Origin: Pestalotiopsis fici W106-1
Taxonomy: Eukaryota > Ascomycota > Sordariomycetes > Amphisphaeriales > Sporocadaceae
Direction of reading: 5' to 3'
Length of the DNA: 64,000 nucleotides
Assembly (NCBI RefSeq): GCF_000516985.1
Contig: NW_006917095.1
Span: 3,918,942-3,982,941, forward strand
The notes beneath the pieces were generated by a model. That model made no database searches. It was not told the origin of the DNA and saw only the letters and a program-made list of their open reading frames with translations. Position 1 is the first letter of the stretch. Each line of letters begins with the position of its first letter. This document shows, piece by piece, positions 42,497 through 53,186 of the stretch. Position numbers and translations under genes: made by a program.

Positions 42497-44394
42497 ATGT
42501 CGGTTCACCCTACAAAGAATGATCTAGCCAACGGGGTTGGGTCGCAGCACATTGAGTTGCCCAAAGATGCTGACCACAACGACATTGTCGAACATGCGCT
42601 GCTCGACCCGGACGCAGAGAAACGCCTAGTCCGGAAGTGTGATCTACATGTCCTGCCAGCTATTACAGTTCTCTTCTTTCTGTCATTCATGGATCGAACA
42701 AATATTGGTGAGTGTGTCGCTTGCGTTGAGGCTTGCTTTGAATAGAACTGAGCCTCAATCTACTCCTCTAGGAAATGCAAGGATCCAAGGCATGTCGGGA
42801 GACTTGCACATGAGCGGCCACGACTACAATATCGCCTTATTCATCTTCTTCGTACCGGTATGCCCCACGAAGTTGAGAGCTTATTTCTTAGATACCAGTG
42901 CATTTGGAACCCATTCATTGACAATGACTGGTGTGGTGTAGTATATTCTGTTCGAAATTCCGTCAAACATTATCGTTAAACGTACAGCGCCGTCTACATG
43001 GCTTAGCGTGATAATGATCCTCTGGGGTATGTGCTCATTACTCTAAAGAATATACCATTCTCACACAAGGATACAGGTATTGCAACAGTAGGCCAGGGCC
43101 TCGCGCGGAACGTGGGCCAGCTTATAGCTTGTAGATTTCTGCTCGGTCTCTTTGAAGCTGGCTTATTTCCCGGTGCGTCTGTTCATGTTGAATGGCTGTG
43201 GTTCCGTGGCAGTCAATCTTCGCATTATACTGATCAAGTCTAGGATGTGTGTATTTGATCAGCATGTATTATAAGCGTTACGAGCTGCAATGGCGAATGT
43301 CGTTATTCTTTTGCGCCAGTATCATAGCTGGTGCCTTTTCAGGCCTTTTGGCTTTCGCGATTGCGAATATGGGTGGAGTTGGTGGCTATGAAGCCTGGAG
43401 ATGTGAGCTTTTCTCCTCTTTCTTCTTTTTTTTCTTTTTCTTTTTTGGGGCAGCTGGTCAAGAAAGGCGGGCTAACTGATGAAATTTAGGGATATTCATC
43501 CTTGAGGGTTTGTTAACCGTTATGGTGGGATGTGTATCCAAATGGTGGATTGCTGACTGGCCCGAGACGGCTAGTTTCTTGTCCGCCGATGAAAGACAGA
43601 TTCTCATGCGCAGACTGGCTCAAGATACTGGCGAAGCAAGAATGGATCACCTAGACAAGACGTCAGCCAAGCGTATTGCCACGGACTGGAAGATTTATGC
43701 CGGTACTGTCGCATATTTTGGTGTGGTCAATACTGGCTATGCTGGATCGGTAGGCCCATGAAACAGTTGCTCTATTGCCTCTACCCAGCTTACTTTGATG
43801 CAGTTCTTCATTCCAACGATTTTGAAGCAGATGGGTCTCACCGCGGCAGCAGCTCAGGTGCGAACAATACCCATATATGTTGTGGCGGCAGTAGCATGTC
43901 TCTCAGCAGCTTACTTGACCGATCGCCTCCAACACAGATACACGTTCACGTTGATCGGGGTCGGGGTTGCCACCGTTGGATACATACTACTGCTCTGCCA
44001 ACAACATGTTTCTGTCGGCGTACGTTACTTTGCCTTGATACTTGTTGTGAGTGGCGGCTACACTACACAGCCCATTACCTTGACATGGCTCGCAAATAAT
44101 GTAAGTGGGCATTATAAAAGGGCTGTTTCGTCGGCCGCACAAGTGGGCTTTGGTAATCTTGGAGGAATTGTTGCCTCCAATGTTTTCTTCGATGCCGAGG
44201 CTCCGTTCTACTGGACAGGCTATGGAGTGAGCCTTGGGATGTTATGGCTCTGTGCAGGAGCGTGTACTGTTCTCTATGTTGGGGTCCGCGTTGAGAACAA
44301 GAAGAGAGATCGGGGAGACCGTGACTTGCGGCTGGAAGGAGAAGACGTGAATAATCTCGGAGATGATCATCCGACTTGGAGATTCACTACCTAA
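42497..44394 (+). CDS. MFS transporter, Dal5/allantoate permease (anion:cation symporter) family
   Basis: Seven exons: 42497-42707, 42772-42857, 42942-43026, 43077-43172, 43244-43402, 43490-43749, 43804-44394, giving 495 residues with all frames continuous. The pattern is that of the ACS subfamily: LPAITVLFFLSFMDRTNIGNARI in TM1, YILFEIPSNIIVKR in TM2, ACRFLLGLFEAGLFPGC in TM4, YYKRYELQWRMSLFF, AWRWIFILEG in TM6, and a second half with ITLTWLANNVSGHYKRA. Twelve membrane segments with long polar termini. Family knowledge: members carry organic anions such as allantoate, nicotinate, pantothenate or small peptides across the plasma membrane by proton symport; the substrate cannot be told from sequence. 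The fifth intron contains a T-rich pyrimidine tract. Confidence 0.93.
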
Positions 44395-44574
44395 GCAAGC
44401 TGTTCTCCGAGTCTGTACGATGGCAGTTCAAATCTGCTGGGTCGAAGCGGTCAGTAACACTGACTTGACTGGGCCGCAAGAACGCATTCACCCATGTTGC
44501 ACGCAGCGCAGAGAAACTGGCAAGTAATCAAGGGCCCCTTCTCGATTATGTATCTATGTTTTCCCATTCTCGGT

Positions 44575-45416
44575 CTACTCAATGACATCGAGCTCTGGGT
44601 AGTACCTGTAGATGCCCAATGAGTACTTTTGGCGGCGGTCACTGTTCAAGTATTCCTTAATACGGGGTCTGTCCTTCACGGCCTCGTACAATCTGAACAC
44701 GTTGTCGTATTTTCCGCTATTTTGGGCCGATTCCATGGCCTTTGGAAATGCGAATTTGACTCCATCAAGACACTAACTAATGTCAACACAAGCTTCTCTG
44801 CCACTCGTAACAAGTTGTATCTCACCTGAAATAAGACTAGATCAGCGTAGGATAGGTTTCCACCATGAAGCCATGGGCCATCGCCACTTGCTTTTCCGGT
44901 GATAACCCTCTCAAAGTAGCCTAGGAACTTGGGCAATCGATTCTTGACGTAGTCTTTGCTCTTGCGGAGACTTTCATCCTTCTGATCCTCGTAGTAAAGG
45001 CCGGTCGCCACAGGATGGTGACAGTCATGGGGTTCATTGGATAGTCCGTCCAAAGCAGTCAATGCCAGTTGATTCACTTTGTAAAGCCCGTCGGCGTCAT
45101 CTTCCGGATCGGGCACCAGATTGAGGCGAGCTCCAAGGTAGAGAAGTATGTTTGGTGTTTGTGATATTGTCAGGTCCCCGTGCCTGAGAATTGGCGGGGC
45201 CAAAGGAGGCGGGTTCTCATTATCGCCCACATTCTTGTCGTCGATCTGTGCTGTGACGGATTTGACACCGTTTTCGATGTGTGCAGTGTCCGTATATGTT
45301 GCACCAGCCTCCTCCAGGACAAGTCGAACATGTTCTCCCCGACCAGGAATACCAGGCCAGTAGATCAACTCGTAGGGAACATCCTTGGATGACTTCTGGC
45401 GCTTGGGCTCAGACAT
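44575..45416 (-). CDS. Glutathione S-transferase-like protein
   Basis: Exons 44826-45416 and 44575-44772 on the minus strand give 262 residues. The start is the ATG of MSEPKRQ; the frame extends upstream without a better start. The N-terminal thioredoxin-like GST domain starts YELIYWPGIPGRGEHVRLVLEE and has the glutathione-binding turn PPILRHGDLTISQTPNILLYLG. The helical C-terminal domain includes LPKFLGYFERV and LSYADLVLFQ, then after the intron CLDGVKFAFPKAM and VKDRPRIKEYL. Family knowledge: such enzymes conjugate glutathione to electrophiles in the cytosol. Length is slightly above the usual 210-240 because of a 12-residue basic N-terminus and a C-terminal extension (YRYYPELDVIE). The next minus-strand gene lies 650 bp upstream. 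Confidence 0.92.
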
Positions 45417-46066
45417 TGCTGGATTATCTTGGATAAATATCCGTTGATTATTCTCACTGAATGTCAATTTGCTCCTCTTGTTTGGCGGCTGGTATTGATG
45501 AAAAACTTGAGAACAAATTGCTTCCTCACTCGTGGATTCGTCATTTCCCGAGGGCGAGCCTCGAAGCTATTTAAGGCTGGGTATCTAGTAGTTTCGGGAG
45601 CTAAAATAGCCTACAACTTCCCCGCCATTATCCTGTCACAGCGGGGTCGCGTCGTTCAAGCGGCCGGCACCCGGGTGCATAGTACGTACAAACAAATAAG
45701 CAATGACGTTATCTCCATGACAAAATGCCTTAGTACCTAGTAAGCAAATGTATTTGTAGATTCTAAAGGTAGATTCCGCTGCTTTACGTTTGTTTCCCAA
45801 AGCTTCTCAGAGTGAGCACATTTGATCTAGGGGTCTCGTTTGACGTACAGCCACATTCCCTATTCTGTAAGAGTATTTCAAGGCCCTTTGTTTCTGACGA
45901 TAGTTCCATAATGAATTAACCCATCCGTTTCCAGCCACATTCTCCATTCCTAGACCTTAAGACGGAAAGGGGCAAATAATACGAATATAAAGTACGAAGT
46001 ACAAGCCAGCTTGTTCCACTATTTCGTGCCACCCTCTGAATGGTCCGCCCTCAGGAGCCCCAGTAA
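45417..46066. other. Intergenic, 0.65 kb, GST promoter
   Basis: No coding region seen. It serves as promoter for the GST gene and 3' region of the App1-like gene. Confidence 0.5.
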
Positions 46067-47432
46067 TTAGGACTCCGACTCCACAACTCTTTGGATTATA
46101 GATTTACATTCTGCGGGGTCCTCAAAGACATGCCATCTGTCGCGTGGTACATCATTGAAGGCCTCCTCGAACCGTTCCGGCTCATTCTTAGCCTCTATGC
46201 CAATCGAGGCAATATCAATCACCTTGCGAATAAGAATCAACTTGACCCAGCCAGGAAAGGCTCGGTAACTATTCGTTTCGTCAGTAATGAGTACCCACAA
46301 GATCGAGTCTCGTAACTCACATCTCTCCATAAGACTCGGGGTCTGCCTGCGTCGAATCGCCAATACAAATCATATTCCGCTTTGGCAGCCATGAATGAAT
46401 CTTTTTCATTCGGTCGACCTTGTACTCCCCAGTACCCAGTGTGAGTTGTGAAAGCAGTCCTGGAAGGCTCATGAAGCTAGAGTCCCGCAAGATGATCGTC
46501 CCAGGCGGGTAATAATCATTTCTAAACTCCCGTAGAAATGGATACAGGTTGTAAGGAGATGCAGAGAGATAAAAGAAAGGTGACGTCTCCTTGATGGTAG
46601 CGTGAAGAAATTCGTAAAGCTCTGGCATTCCGGGGCAAGGAGTCGGAGAGTCCACAAATGTTGATCGCAGAATTCCGATAGGGTCTGAAGTCATGGTGAT
46701 CTTGATGGTATCGTCAATATCTGTCCTTGTGTTAGCGAACCCTGGGTGTCTATAGCCTCCGGTTTTGTCGTGCTGAGGCCACCTCCTGTCAAACCTACCA
46801 GAGATCACACCCCAACCATCTGGCTCGGCAAAGAAAGTCCTCATCTCCAGAAGGCCATTGGCACCAACGGGGACTTTAGCGAAGCTCGGTACCAAAAGCG
46901 AACCATCATGACTGTTTTTGAGCTTCTTGATGTCGTTGCTGATACCATTCCTACCCCCAGGACCTAGGCTGAGTGACAGATTACCAGCATGCAAAGCCTT
47001 GACTTGGGTCCCAGGTCTAATGTCCTGAAGGAAGGGAAGTATCCTTTCTTCGATTGTAGCATGCTCGGGGTTGCTATCTTCCAGGCCGATCTCTTTGGCG
47101 ACGGTCGTCACCGCATCGATCACCACACACGAAGGATGCTGAGCAAAAACAGCAGACACAAACTCGGCCTCCCATCTCCCAGTCTTGCTATTGCGATAGG
47201 CAGTATTATCAAATAGCCAAACCGTATCCTTCTTGGATACACTGCGGGGCAGAGGGTTCCTAGATCCAAAGTAGGATAAGATGTCGTTGAGTTTACTATT
47301 AGTTGGCAACTTTGGCAAACTGGACGAATCAGAACCCGAGTAGTTGGAAAGATCTGACTCTGTCTTTACAAAGCCACGCTCTGTTCGAGTGCGAGCTTGC
47401 ATAGAGTCTGGATATCGCGATCGCCGTGACAT
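46067..47432 (-). CDS. App1-like phosphatidate phosphatase (DUF2183)
   Basis: Exons 46321-47432 and 46067-46268 on the minus strand give 437 residues; the 52-nt intron splits the ATT of YGEIYRAFPG. The DUF2183 catalytic domain has the HAD-type DxDxT motif in DIDDTIK, preceded by GRFDRRW and followed by LRSTFVDSPTPCPGMPELY, FFYLSASPYNLYPFLREF, LPKRNMICIGDSTQADPESYGE and FPGWVKLILIRKV. Family knowledge: yeast App1 is a Mg2+-dependent phosphatidate phosphatase linked to endocytic actin patches. I chose MSRRSRYP as start; an in-frame ATG at 47615 would add 61 Cys/Ser/Arg-rich residues with little protein character. The protein ends in ECKSIIQRVVESES. Confidence 0.92.
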
Positions 47433-48113
47433 GATTGCGCAAGAATGCAGTTGTTTAATGCTTGATCTATAGCAGGCTGAGTTGTGGCCGATGTGTGTTC
47501 TTATGCGGGTGCTGAAAACGTGGGAGCAAGAGCATTCCTTGACAGTTGATTTGAATTTCCAAGAAGCTGATGGCGTCGTGTAGGCCGTTGCGCGTACGTA
47601 TGAATGGAAAAGCATTTCATTTCATGGGCCAGAGGCAAGAAGGAAATGTAAAGGACAGCCTTGGAGTGCATCGCAGTTTCGCTAACCGTGACGAGTATTG
47701 CGCCATGCGACCTGGTCACACCAACTCAACCGTATGTGATCGATCAGCCGCCGCTGCAGCCTCGAGGTCCTACTAGAGGGGCAATACTATCTGCATGGCC
47801 ACTGGTGGTTTCCCAGAGGTCGCATCCTATGACGGTTAGAGCAGTTCAGCTGACCAGCTCCGTTGGAAAAACAATGATTCAAATGGTTTTCAGCTACCGA
47901 AATTGGCCGATCAATATAGTGGCGGTGCCCACCACTAGCACTTTTCTCCAAAGTCCCCAGAGCTTTTTGTCCCAGGTAGTATTTTTTGGCCTGTCAAATG
48001 GGAGGCGACCTTGCTGAGACAGCGAGAAATGCAATCTCACGTGCATGCATAGCCGCTGGAGGTATGATATAGGTATCGAGAATTTCGGGTAAGGCTTTGT
48101 TGGGAGAGGGGGA

Positions 48114-48123
48114 GGGGGGGGGG
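48114..48123. repeat. Poly-G tract (10 G)
   Basis: Ten G within a longer G/A-rich stretch (about 48100-48123). Possible G-quadruplex or simple low complexity. Confidence 0.7.
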
Positions 48124-48683
48124 TTTACATGTATCTTTCCCCATCTTGAACTCAAGCGACATTTAAGGTAATAATTCTAGTTCTAAAAATAGGGATAATA
48201 TCATGTATGGTCTCTATGTAAGACAGCACTCTACGTTGAAATGTAGTATCGAAATCAGTTGTTACAACTTTTGTTGTTGATGATAGTGAGACGAATGAGA
48301 CAAGAGTCCGCAATTCTGAGCATGCCGAACCGGCTGGACATGGGCAAAGTCTACCCCATATTGACTCCTTAGGTATACATGACACATGAGCAGCTCTCCT
48401 TGTTGTCTCTACATGTATCCATACCATTACTATTATTTGAGGTTTCGTGTCTGCTGATAATGGCAAGCCCTTTGGTTACTTGGCGGTCCTGGCAGTAGAT
48501 CTACTGGCTGCAGGACTGATCTTGATAGAGATCGCACGATCTGCACAGGTATTGCAAAGTGCGCATCAGCTGTCCAGTCAGGTCCATGTGTTCAGTCCCC
48601 CGCACGTGGACATGACGGCGACGCTACCGAAGCGACGCTACCGATGCTGTCGAGGGAAACTTGTAATAGGTTCACGGTTGGCC

Positions 48684-48697
48684 GATAGGTACCTATC
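48684..48697. repeat. 14-bp palindrome GATAGGTACCTATC
   Basis: Perfect palindrome containing the same 12-base core as 6895-6906; a CTAGGTAG copy follows at 48700-48707. See the finding on recurring palindromes. Confidence 0.65.
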
Positions 48698-49094
48698 TAC
48701 TAGGTAGGCTGTCGTTGCAAGATTTCCATCCTAGCAAGATATTCATCACGAGAGGTAACACTAATGATATTCGCGATCATTGGTTGGGAAGAAAAAGAGG
48801 ATCAGTTTCTTTGCGATCCTACTACCTAGCTATAATTTCAACTCAATGAGACCTAAGCTACATCTAGGTTGATGGGTCTTAGGTTGTGGCTGAATGCGTT
48901 AAGATCCATATGGCCAATGGGTTGTTGGAAGGTTCAAGAGAGCATTGAGGCACTATGAGGTGCCCTGGGAGCGCCATATGAAAAGCGCTTTAGGCCCCAC
49001 TACTACTCAGAGCCTACCCAGATTACTACCAGTAGCAGCCCAGCGACGTCAGAGTCCCTGGAGTCCCTGGGCATCCCATCACATGGATGGGCCC

Positions 49095-49108
49095 CGCGCG
49101 CGCGCGCG
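49095..49108. repeat. (CG)7 dinucleotide run
   Basis: Seven CG units about 330 bp upstream of the Btn1 start. Such runs can adopt Z-DNA; no function is shown. Confidence 0.85.
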
Positions 49109-49428
49109 CTGATAAGGCTTGCAGATAGGTGGTTCCCATTCGAATGCCCGATTATTCAATGTTGTCTCCCTACCTGGATACATTCATCACACAATGCGAA
49201 CTGGAATGAAACTTTGATTCCCTTGATCACCGAGATTTCCGTCGGCTACAACTTTTGGTCTCTGGCACGACGACAACGACGCCGACAAGACCCCTAGATT
49301 CAGGCAGCGCTCGGCCTGCACCACCGTCACCCCGAGCTCTACGGAGCCCTTCTCGTCGACGTCGAGGCCAACTTCGTCTCTTTGCGATAAGGAGGGCTTT
49401 GTCAACAATCTCTTCAGCTCCCTTGTTC

Positions 49429-50862
49429 ATGGCTCGCTCGCCGTCATCATCCGGCCTTCTTCCAATGCCGGGTTCTCCCTCCTCCTCCTGGGCCGTCTAT
49501 CGAGCGCGCCTGACCGCCATCTTGAAGAGCACCGACAATGCTGTTCTCGTGGCCTTCTGGCTCTTTGGTACGTCTCGGAGACCATCAATTCACTGTCTAC
49601 AACTGGATTGCTAATGTGGTTTTCTTTCAGGCCTGATCAACAATGTTTTATACGTTATCATCTTGTCCGCCGCTCAGGATCTCGTTGGTTCCGATGTACC
49701 CAAGGGCGTAGTCCTACTCGCCGACGTACTGCCATCCTTCTTCACCAAGCTCATTGCTCCATACTTTATTCACAAAGTACCCTATTGGGTTCGCGTCATA
49801 TTCTTCGCTACTGGCTCGTCCCTCGGCATGCTTCTCATCGCCCTTACCCCATCCAACAAATCGGTCGGATTCAAGATGGCCGGGGTTGTCTTTGCGAGTC
49901 TGACAAGCGGTGGCGGCGAGCTCAGCTTCCTAGGCTTAACGCATTACTATGGACATATGAGCTTGGCTGCTTGGGGAAGTGGAACGGGTGCTGCAGGCCT
50001 CGTAGGCGCTGGGCTTTACGCTACATTTACCACTTGGTTTGGATTCAGCGTCAAAAATAGCTTGTTGTCGTCAGCTTTCCTTCCCATAATCATGCTCCTC
50101 AGCTTCTTCGTCATTCTGCCGCGAGGTCCGCTTCGCGAGGCTCGGGGCGCAAAGGAATACCAGACAGTTCCTGAGAATGACCACGAGCGAGATGACATCG
50201 ATGATATTCCAACAGACAATGCAGCAACGAGCTTGTTGGTCCCTGAGACGGCAGTCATGACCACCGCCTTTTCGTCCCCAAATGGTGGCCGTATGACCAA
50301 ATTTGATATGCATTTGCGCAGAGCAAGATCGCTGTTCTTCCCATACATGCTGCCATTATTACTCGTATACGTGGCTGAGTATACCATCAACCAAGGAGTT
50401 GCGCCAACTCTGCTTTTCCCATTAGAGTCCTCACCCTTCTCCGAGTATCGAGCCTTTTATCCCATGTATGGCTTTCTTTACCAGCTCGGCGTCTTCATAT
50501 CACGGTCCTCGATTGCAATTATACGGATTCGACATCTCTATTTACCGTCATTTTTGCAAATCGGAAATCTGGTCCTTCTCACACTGCACGCCTTGTTCTT
50601 CTTCATACCAAGCGTCTACCTCGTGTTTATCGTGATATTCTGGGAAGGGCTCTTGGGTGGTGCGGTATATGTCAATACGTTTGCCGAAATTATGGAAAAT
50701 GTACCGTCTTCTGAACGTGAATTCAGTCTTGGAGCAACAAGTGTAAGTGATAGTGCCGGCATATGCATAGCAGGTTTCGTGGGAATGTCGATTGAGCCAT
50801 GGCTTTGCAACTATCAAGTAAATCAAGGAAGAGACTGGTGTAAGCGGATCAAAGTTAGCTAG
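49429..50862 (+). CDS. btn1: Battenin/CLN3 family vacuolar membrane protein
   Basis: Exons 49429-49567 and 49631-50862 give 456 residues; the 63-nt intron interrupts [13 protein letters not shown]. The order of membrane segments and signatures fits Btn1/CLN3: [57 protein letters not shown], the [19 protein letters not shown] loop, [16 protein letters not shown], then after a polar loop [17 protein letters not shown] and [14 protein letters not shown], ending with [19 protein letters not shown]. Family knowledge: Btn1 sits in vacuole/late Golgi membranes and affects vacuolar pH and basic amino acid levels; human CLN3 loss causes Batten disease. The start is the ATG in TTCATGGC at 49429; the frame upstream has no ATG. 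Length and motifs are normal. Confidence 0.95.
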
Positions 50863-51147
50863 AATGCATTGTAGACCAATGTATGGCCTACGTTTTGTTT
50901 GTACTCTTGCACTTTCTTGACTCCCATTCACAATTGAACACAATAAAGTAAGGCAAGTAGTCATACCTTTGTTTAATATGGCTTCGTGGCGCTTTTAAAA
51001 GATGATCGAATGTAATATAGAGGGACTGAACCGTACGCGAGACATGCAGGTAACTCATTGTTTTTCTTTCCCGAAGATGTTATCAATGTGATAAGTCATT
51101 ATACCTGTATGCCGAGACTTTGCCAAAATACCTGGGTATAATTCGAA
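50863..51147. other. Convergent 3' spacer between btn1 and HPP gene
   Basis: 285 bp shared 3' region. AATAAA at 50942-50947, about 80 bp after the btn1 stop, could serve polyadenylation. Confidence 0.4.
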
Positions 51148-52055
51148 TCACAATCTCGCTCTCAACGCCTCTAGAACAGCGAACTCTTCCGGGGTTATGT
51201 ACACCGTCTCTGGTACATGTAAATGCTCCCTGCTCACGACAAGCTGCACAAATGTGTGGTGCGATGCTCGAGCCTCGGCGCGACTTGAGTCGCACAGGTC
51301 ATTCTTCTCTGTATCTTTTGCTCTGGAATCTTCATTACTCCAGCCATACCCAACCTCTTCAGGTGACCACCAATACAATGGAAAGCGCCGATGGACATTA
51401 TTGAGCAATAATGCAACGATTTGCATCAATACGCATCCAAGGAGGATCACTGGCAAAAGGAACCAGCCGATTGCAGCGACATTATTGTCAACTACAGCCA
51501 GCAGTGCGGTTGCACCAGCAGGTGGATGTACCGTGCCGGTAAGTGCCATGACTGCTGTCGCCAAGGCGCAGCTGACAGAGCCACCAAGCCACATGAGATT
51601 CTGTAAACTTTCGCCCTTTTCGAACAGCTTTCGAATACCGACACCTATGATTGAAGCGAGTAATTGTCCAAATACAGCATTTCGGGGTTGTGCAAGCGGG
51701 GAGTCGATGGCATAAAACTCAAGGACGGCTGCGGCACCCTGTGGCATAGTCAGGATCTCTGAATCTCTTCGAGTTTGGTCTCAACACCTACGAAACTGCC
51801 AATGATTACAGGTGCATCGTGTTGTTGAAATGAAGGTATATACCGCCCGGTGATTTCGATGAGCAATAAGCCAGTGAATACACCCACAGCTGCCCAAAGA
51901 ATCGTGACAATGTAGCCTGCATCGCGGCGCGGGCTCGATCGGTAGCCTAGAAAGTGAGCCACCGGATATGGGAGGTAAGCCCAAGGTGGCCGAGGAATCC
52001 ATGGATTGACATATTGGTCGATGGTAAAGTTCCGTTGTGCCGCATTCCCATCCAT
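51148..52055 (-). CDS. HPP-domain integral membrane protein
   Basis: Exons 51792-52055 and 51148-51738 on the minus strand give 284 residues; the 53-nt intron joins IIGSF to GAAAVLEFYA. The defining motif HPP is in TGTVHPPAGATALLAV. Four membrane segments: YIVTILWAAVGVFTGLLLI, the re-entrant-like IIGSFGAAAVLEF with PLAQPRNAVFGQ, NLMWLGGSVSCALATAVMAL, and GWFLLPVILLGCVLMQIVALLL. A hydrophilic C-terminal tail includes VYITPEEFAVLEALRAR. Family knowledge: cyanobacterial and plastid HPP proteins transport nitrite; the fungal members are uncharacterised, so nitrite transport here is only a possibility. Divergent from nothing close; convergent with btn1. Confidence 0.92.
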
Positions 52056-53186
52056 ATCACGAGCTTAGGAGTAGCCTTCGCGATTTACGTGGGAATGAGA
52101 GATACTGCATCTGGTGTCCAAGACTCGCGAACAAGAAACAGCAAGCTAACGACAGGACACAACGGTTACTCGTTCAATACAAAGATTCTCCATGGCGTGC
52201 TATATGGTACGTGCGCACCCATTCGCTTCCTCCCCGCGGGAAAAGAATATTGGAATAATATCACCCTCGTAAGAGTTGTCTAATGTGGTCAGACAACGCT
52301 TCAACTACCCAGTACCGAGCACATGACGAGAAGCAGCCAACCAATGACTAAAAATGGGAACATTCGGTGCGAGCATGAAAGAAGCGATGACCAATATAGA
52401 CGTTGACTAGCATCATCTTTGCTAATGGAAACTTCCGCAACCTTGAGTACCCTTCGCCGTGATACCCGCTTTACCGGCTCCGGGCAAGTGGATCTAGGTT
52501 CGGAATACTACATTTCCGCGGAACGTATCCGGCCTACCGGACAGGTACCTACTTATAATCATAAGTGCTCGGCTGTTCCCATTTTGTTTCTTTCCACTCG
52601 TGAAATGTAGAACCTTCCTCATGTTTCATATGTTTTCATAAACTAGTCCTGTGCCTAAGTGCGACACTGCTAGGTTATGCTAAGTTGCGAAGAGCAGATA
52701 GCCAGATGCGCCACGAGAGACTTTTGAGAAACGTGCTCAAAATAAGTGCTAAATTAATACTTCTAATGATCTCCTCGGGTACGGCTGTTTACACCTGGAG
52801 ATTCAATAACCGTAGTTGCCATTCTGTTTATTCACTACATTTGCACCGTAGACCACGCCTCTGTTGTAAGATAAGTGTTTTGTTTACCTAGTACAGAAAC
52901 ATAAGTTCATTATGATGTTGCTCAATGACCCATACCCTTTTCATTTCAAGTTGAACTATGCTTTCACTCGACGATATTAATCCTAAGCGCATTCATGTAA
53001 GTGCCAATACACATTAGTGATTAAATATATAGTTATAGTGATCAATTTTCGGAATAATCACCGTAATGTTCGATGTGTTGTAGTGTCGTAACTCGTACAC
53101 AAGCTACATTCATACTTGAAGTAACAAGGGCAACTGTCATGTTATGCGGCTACTTAAGGCAATTGTGTGAGCTAACTAATATATAA
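52056..53186. other. Intergenic, 1.1 kb
   Basis: AT-leaning, no coding region recognised. One GGTACC-centred palindrome (AGGTACCT, 52543-52550). Confidence 0.5.

Larger units (their letters stand above)
47433..49428. other. Intergenic, 2.0 kb
   Basis: Divergent space between the App1-like and Btn1 genes. It holds a poly-G tract, a 14-bp palindrome and a CG dinucleotide run (listed). The short frame at 48447-48707 is not recognisable as a gene. Confidence 0.5.

Noticed and set aside
44415..44445. tRNA-like GGCAGTTCAAATCTGCT
   Set aside because: Upstream bases are the end of the MFS coding region and do not fold as a tRNA.
47433..47615. Upstream ATG at 47615 for the App1-like protein
   Set aside because: The extra 61 residues are Cys/Ser/His/Arg-rich without family similarity; MSRRSRYP is a better start, though not proven.
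49255..49428. Longer Btn1 N-terminus
   Set aside because: The upstream frame has no ATG and is Arg/Ser/Pro-rich; the start at 49429 gives the usual length.
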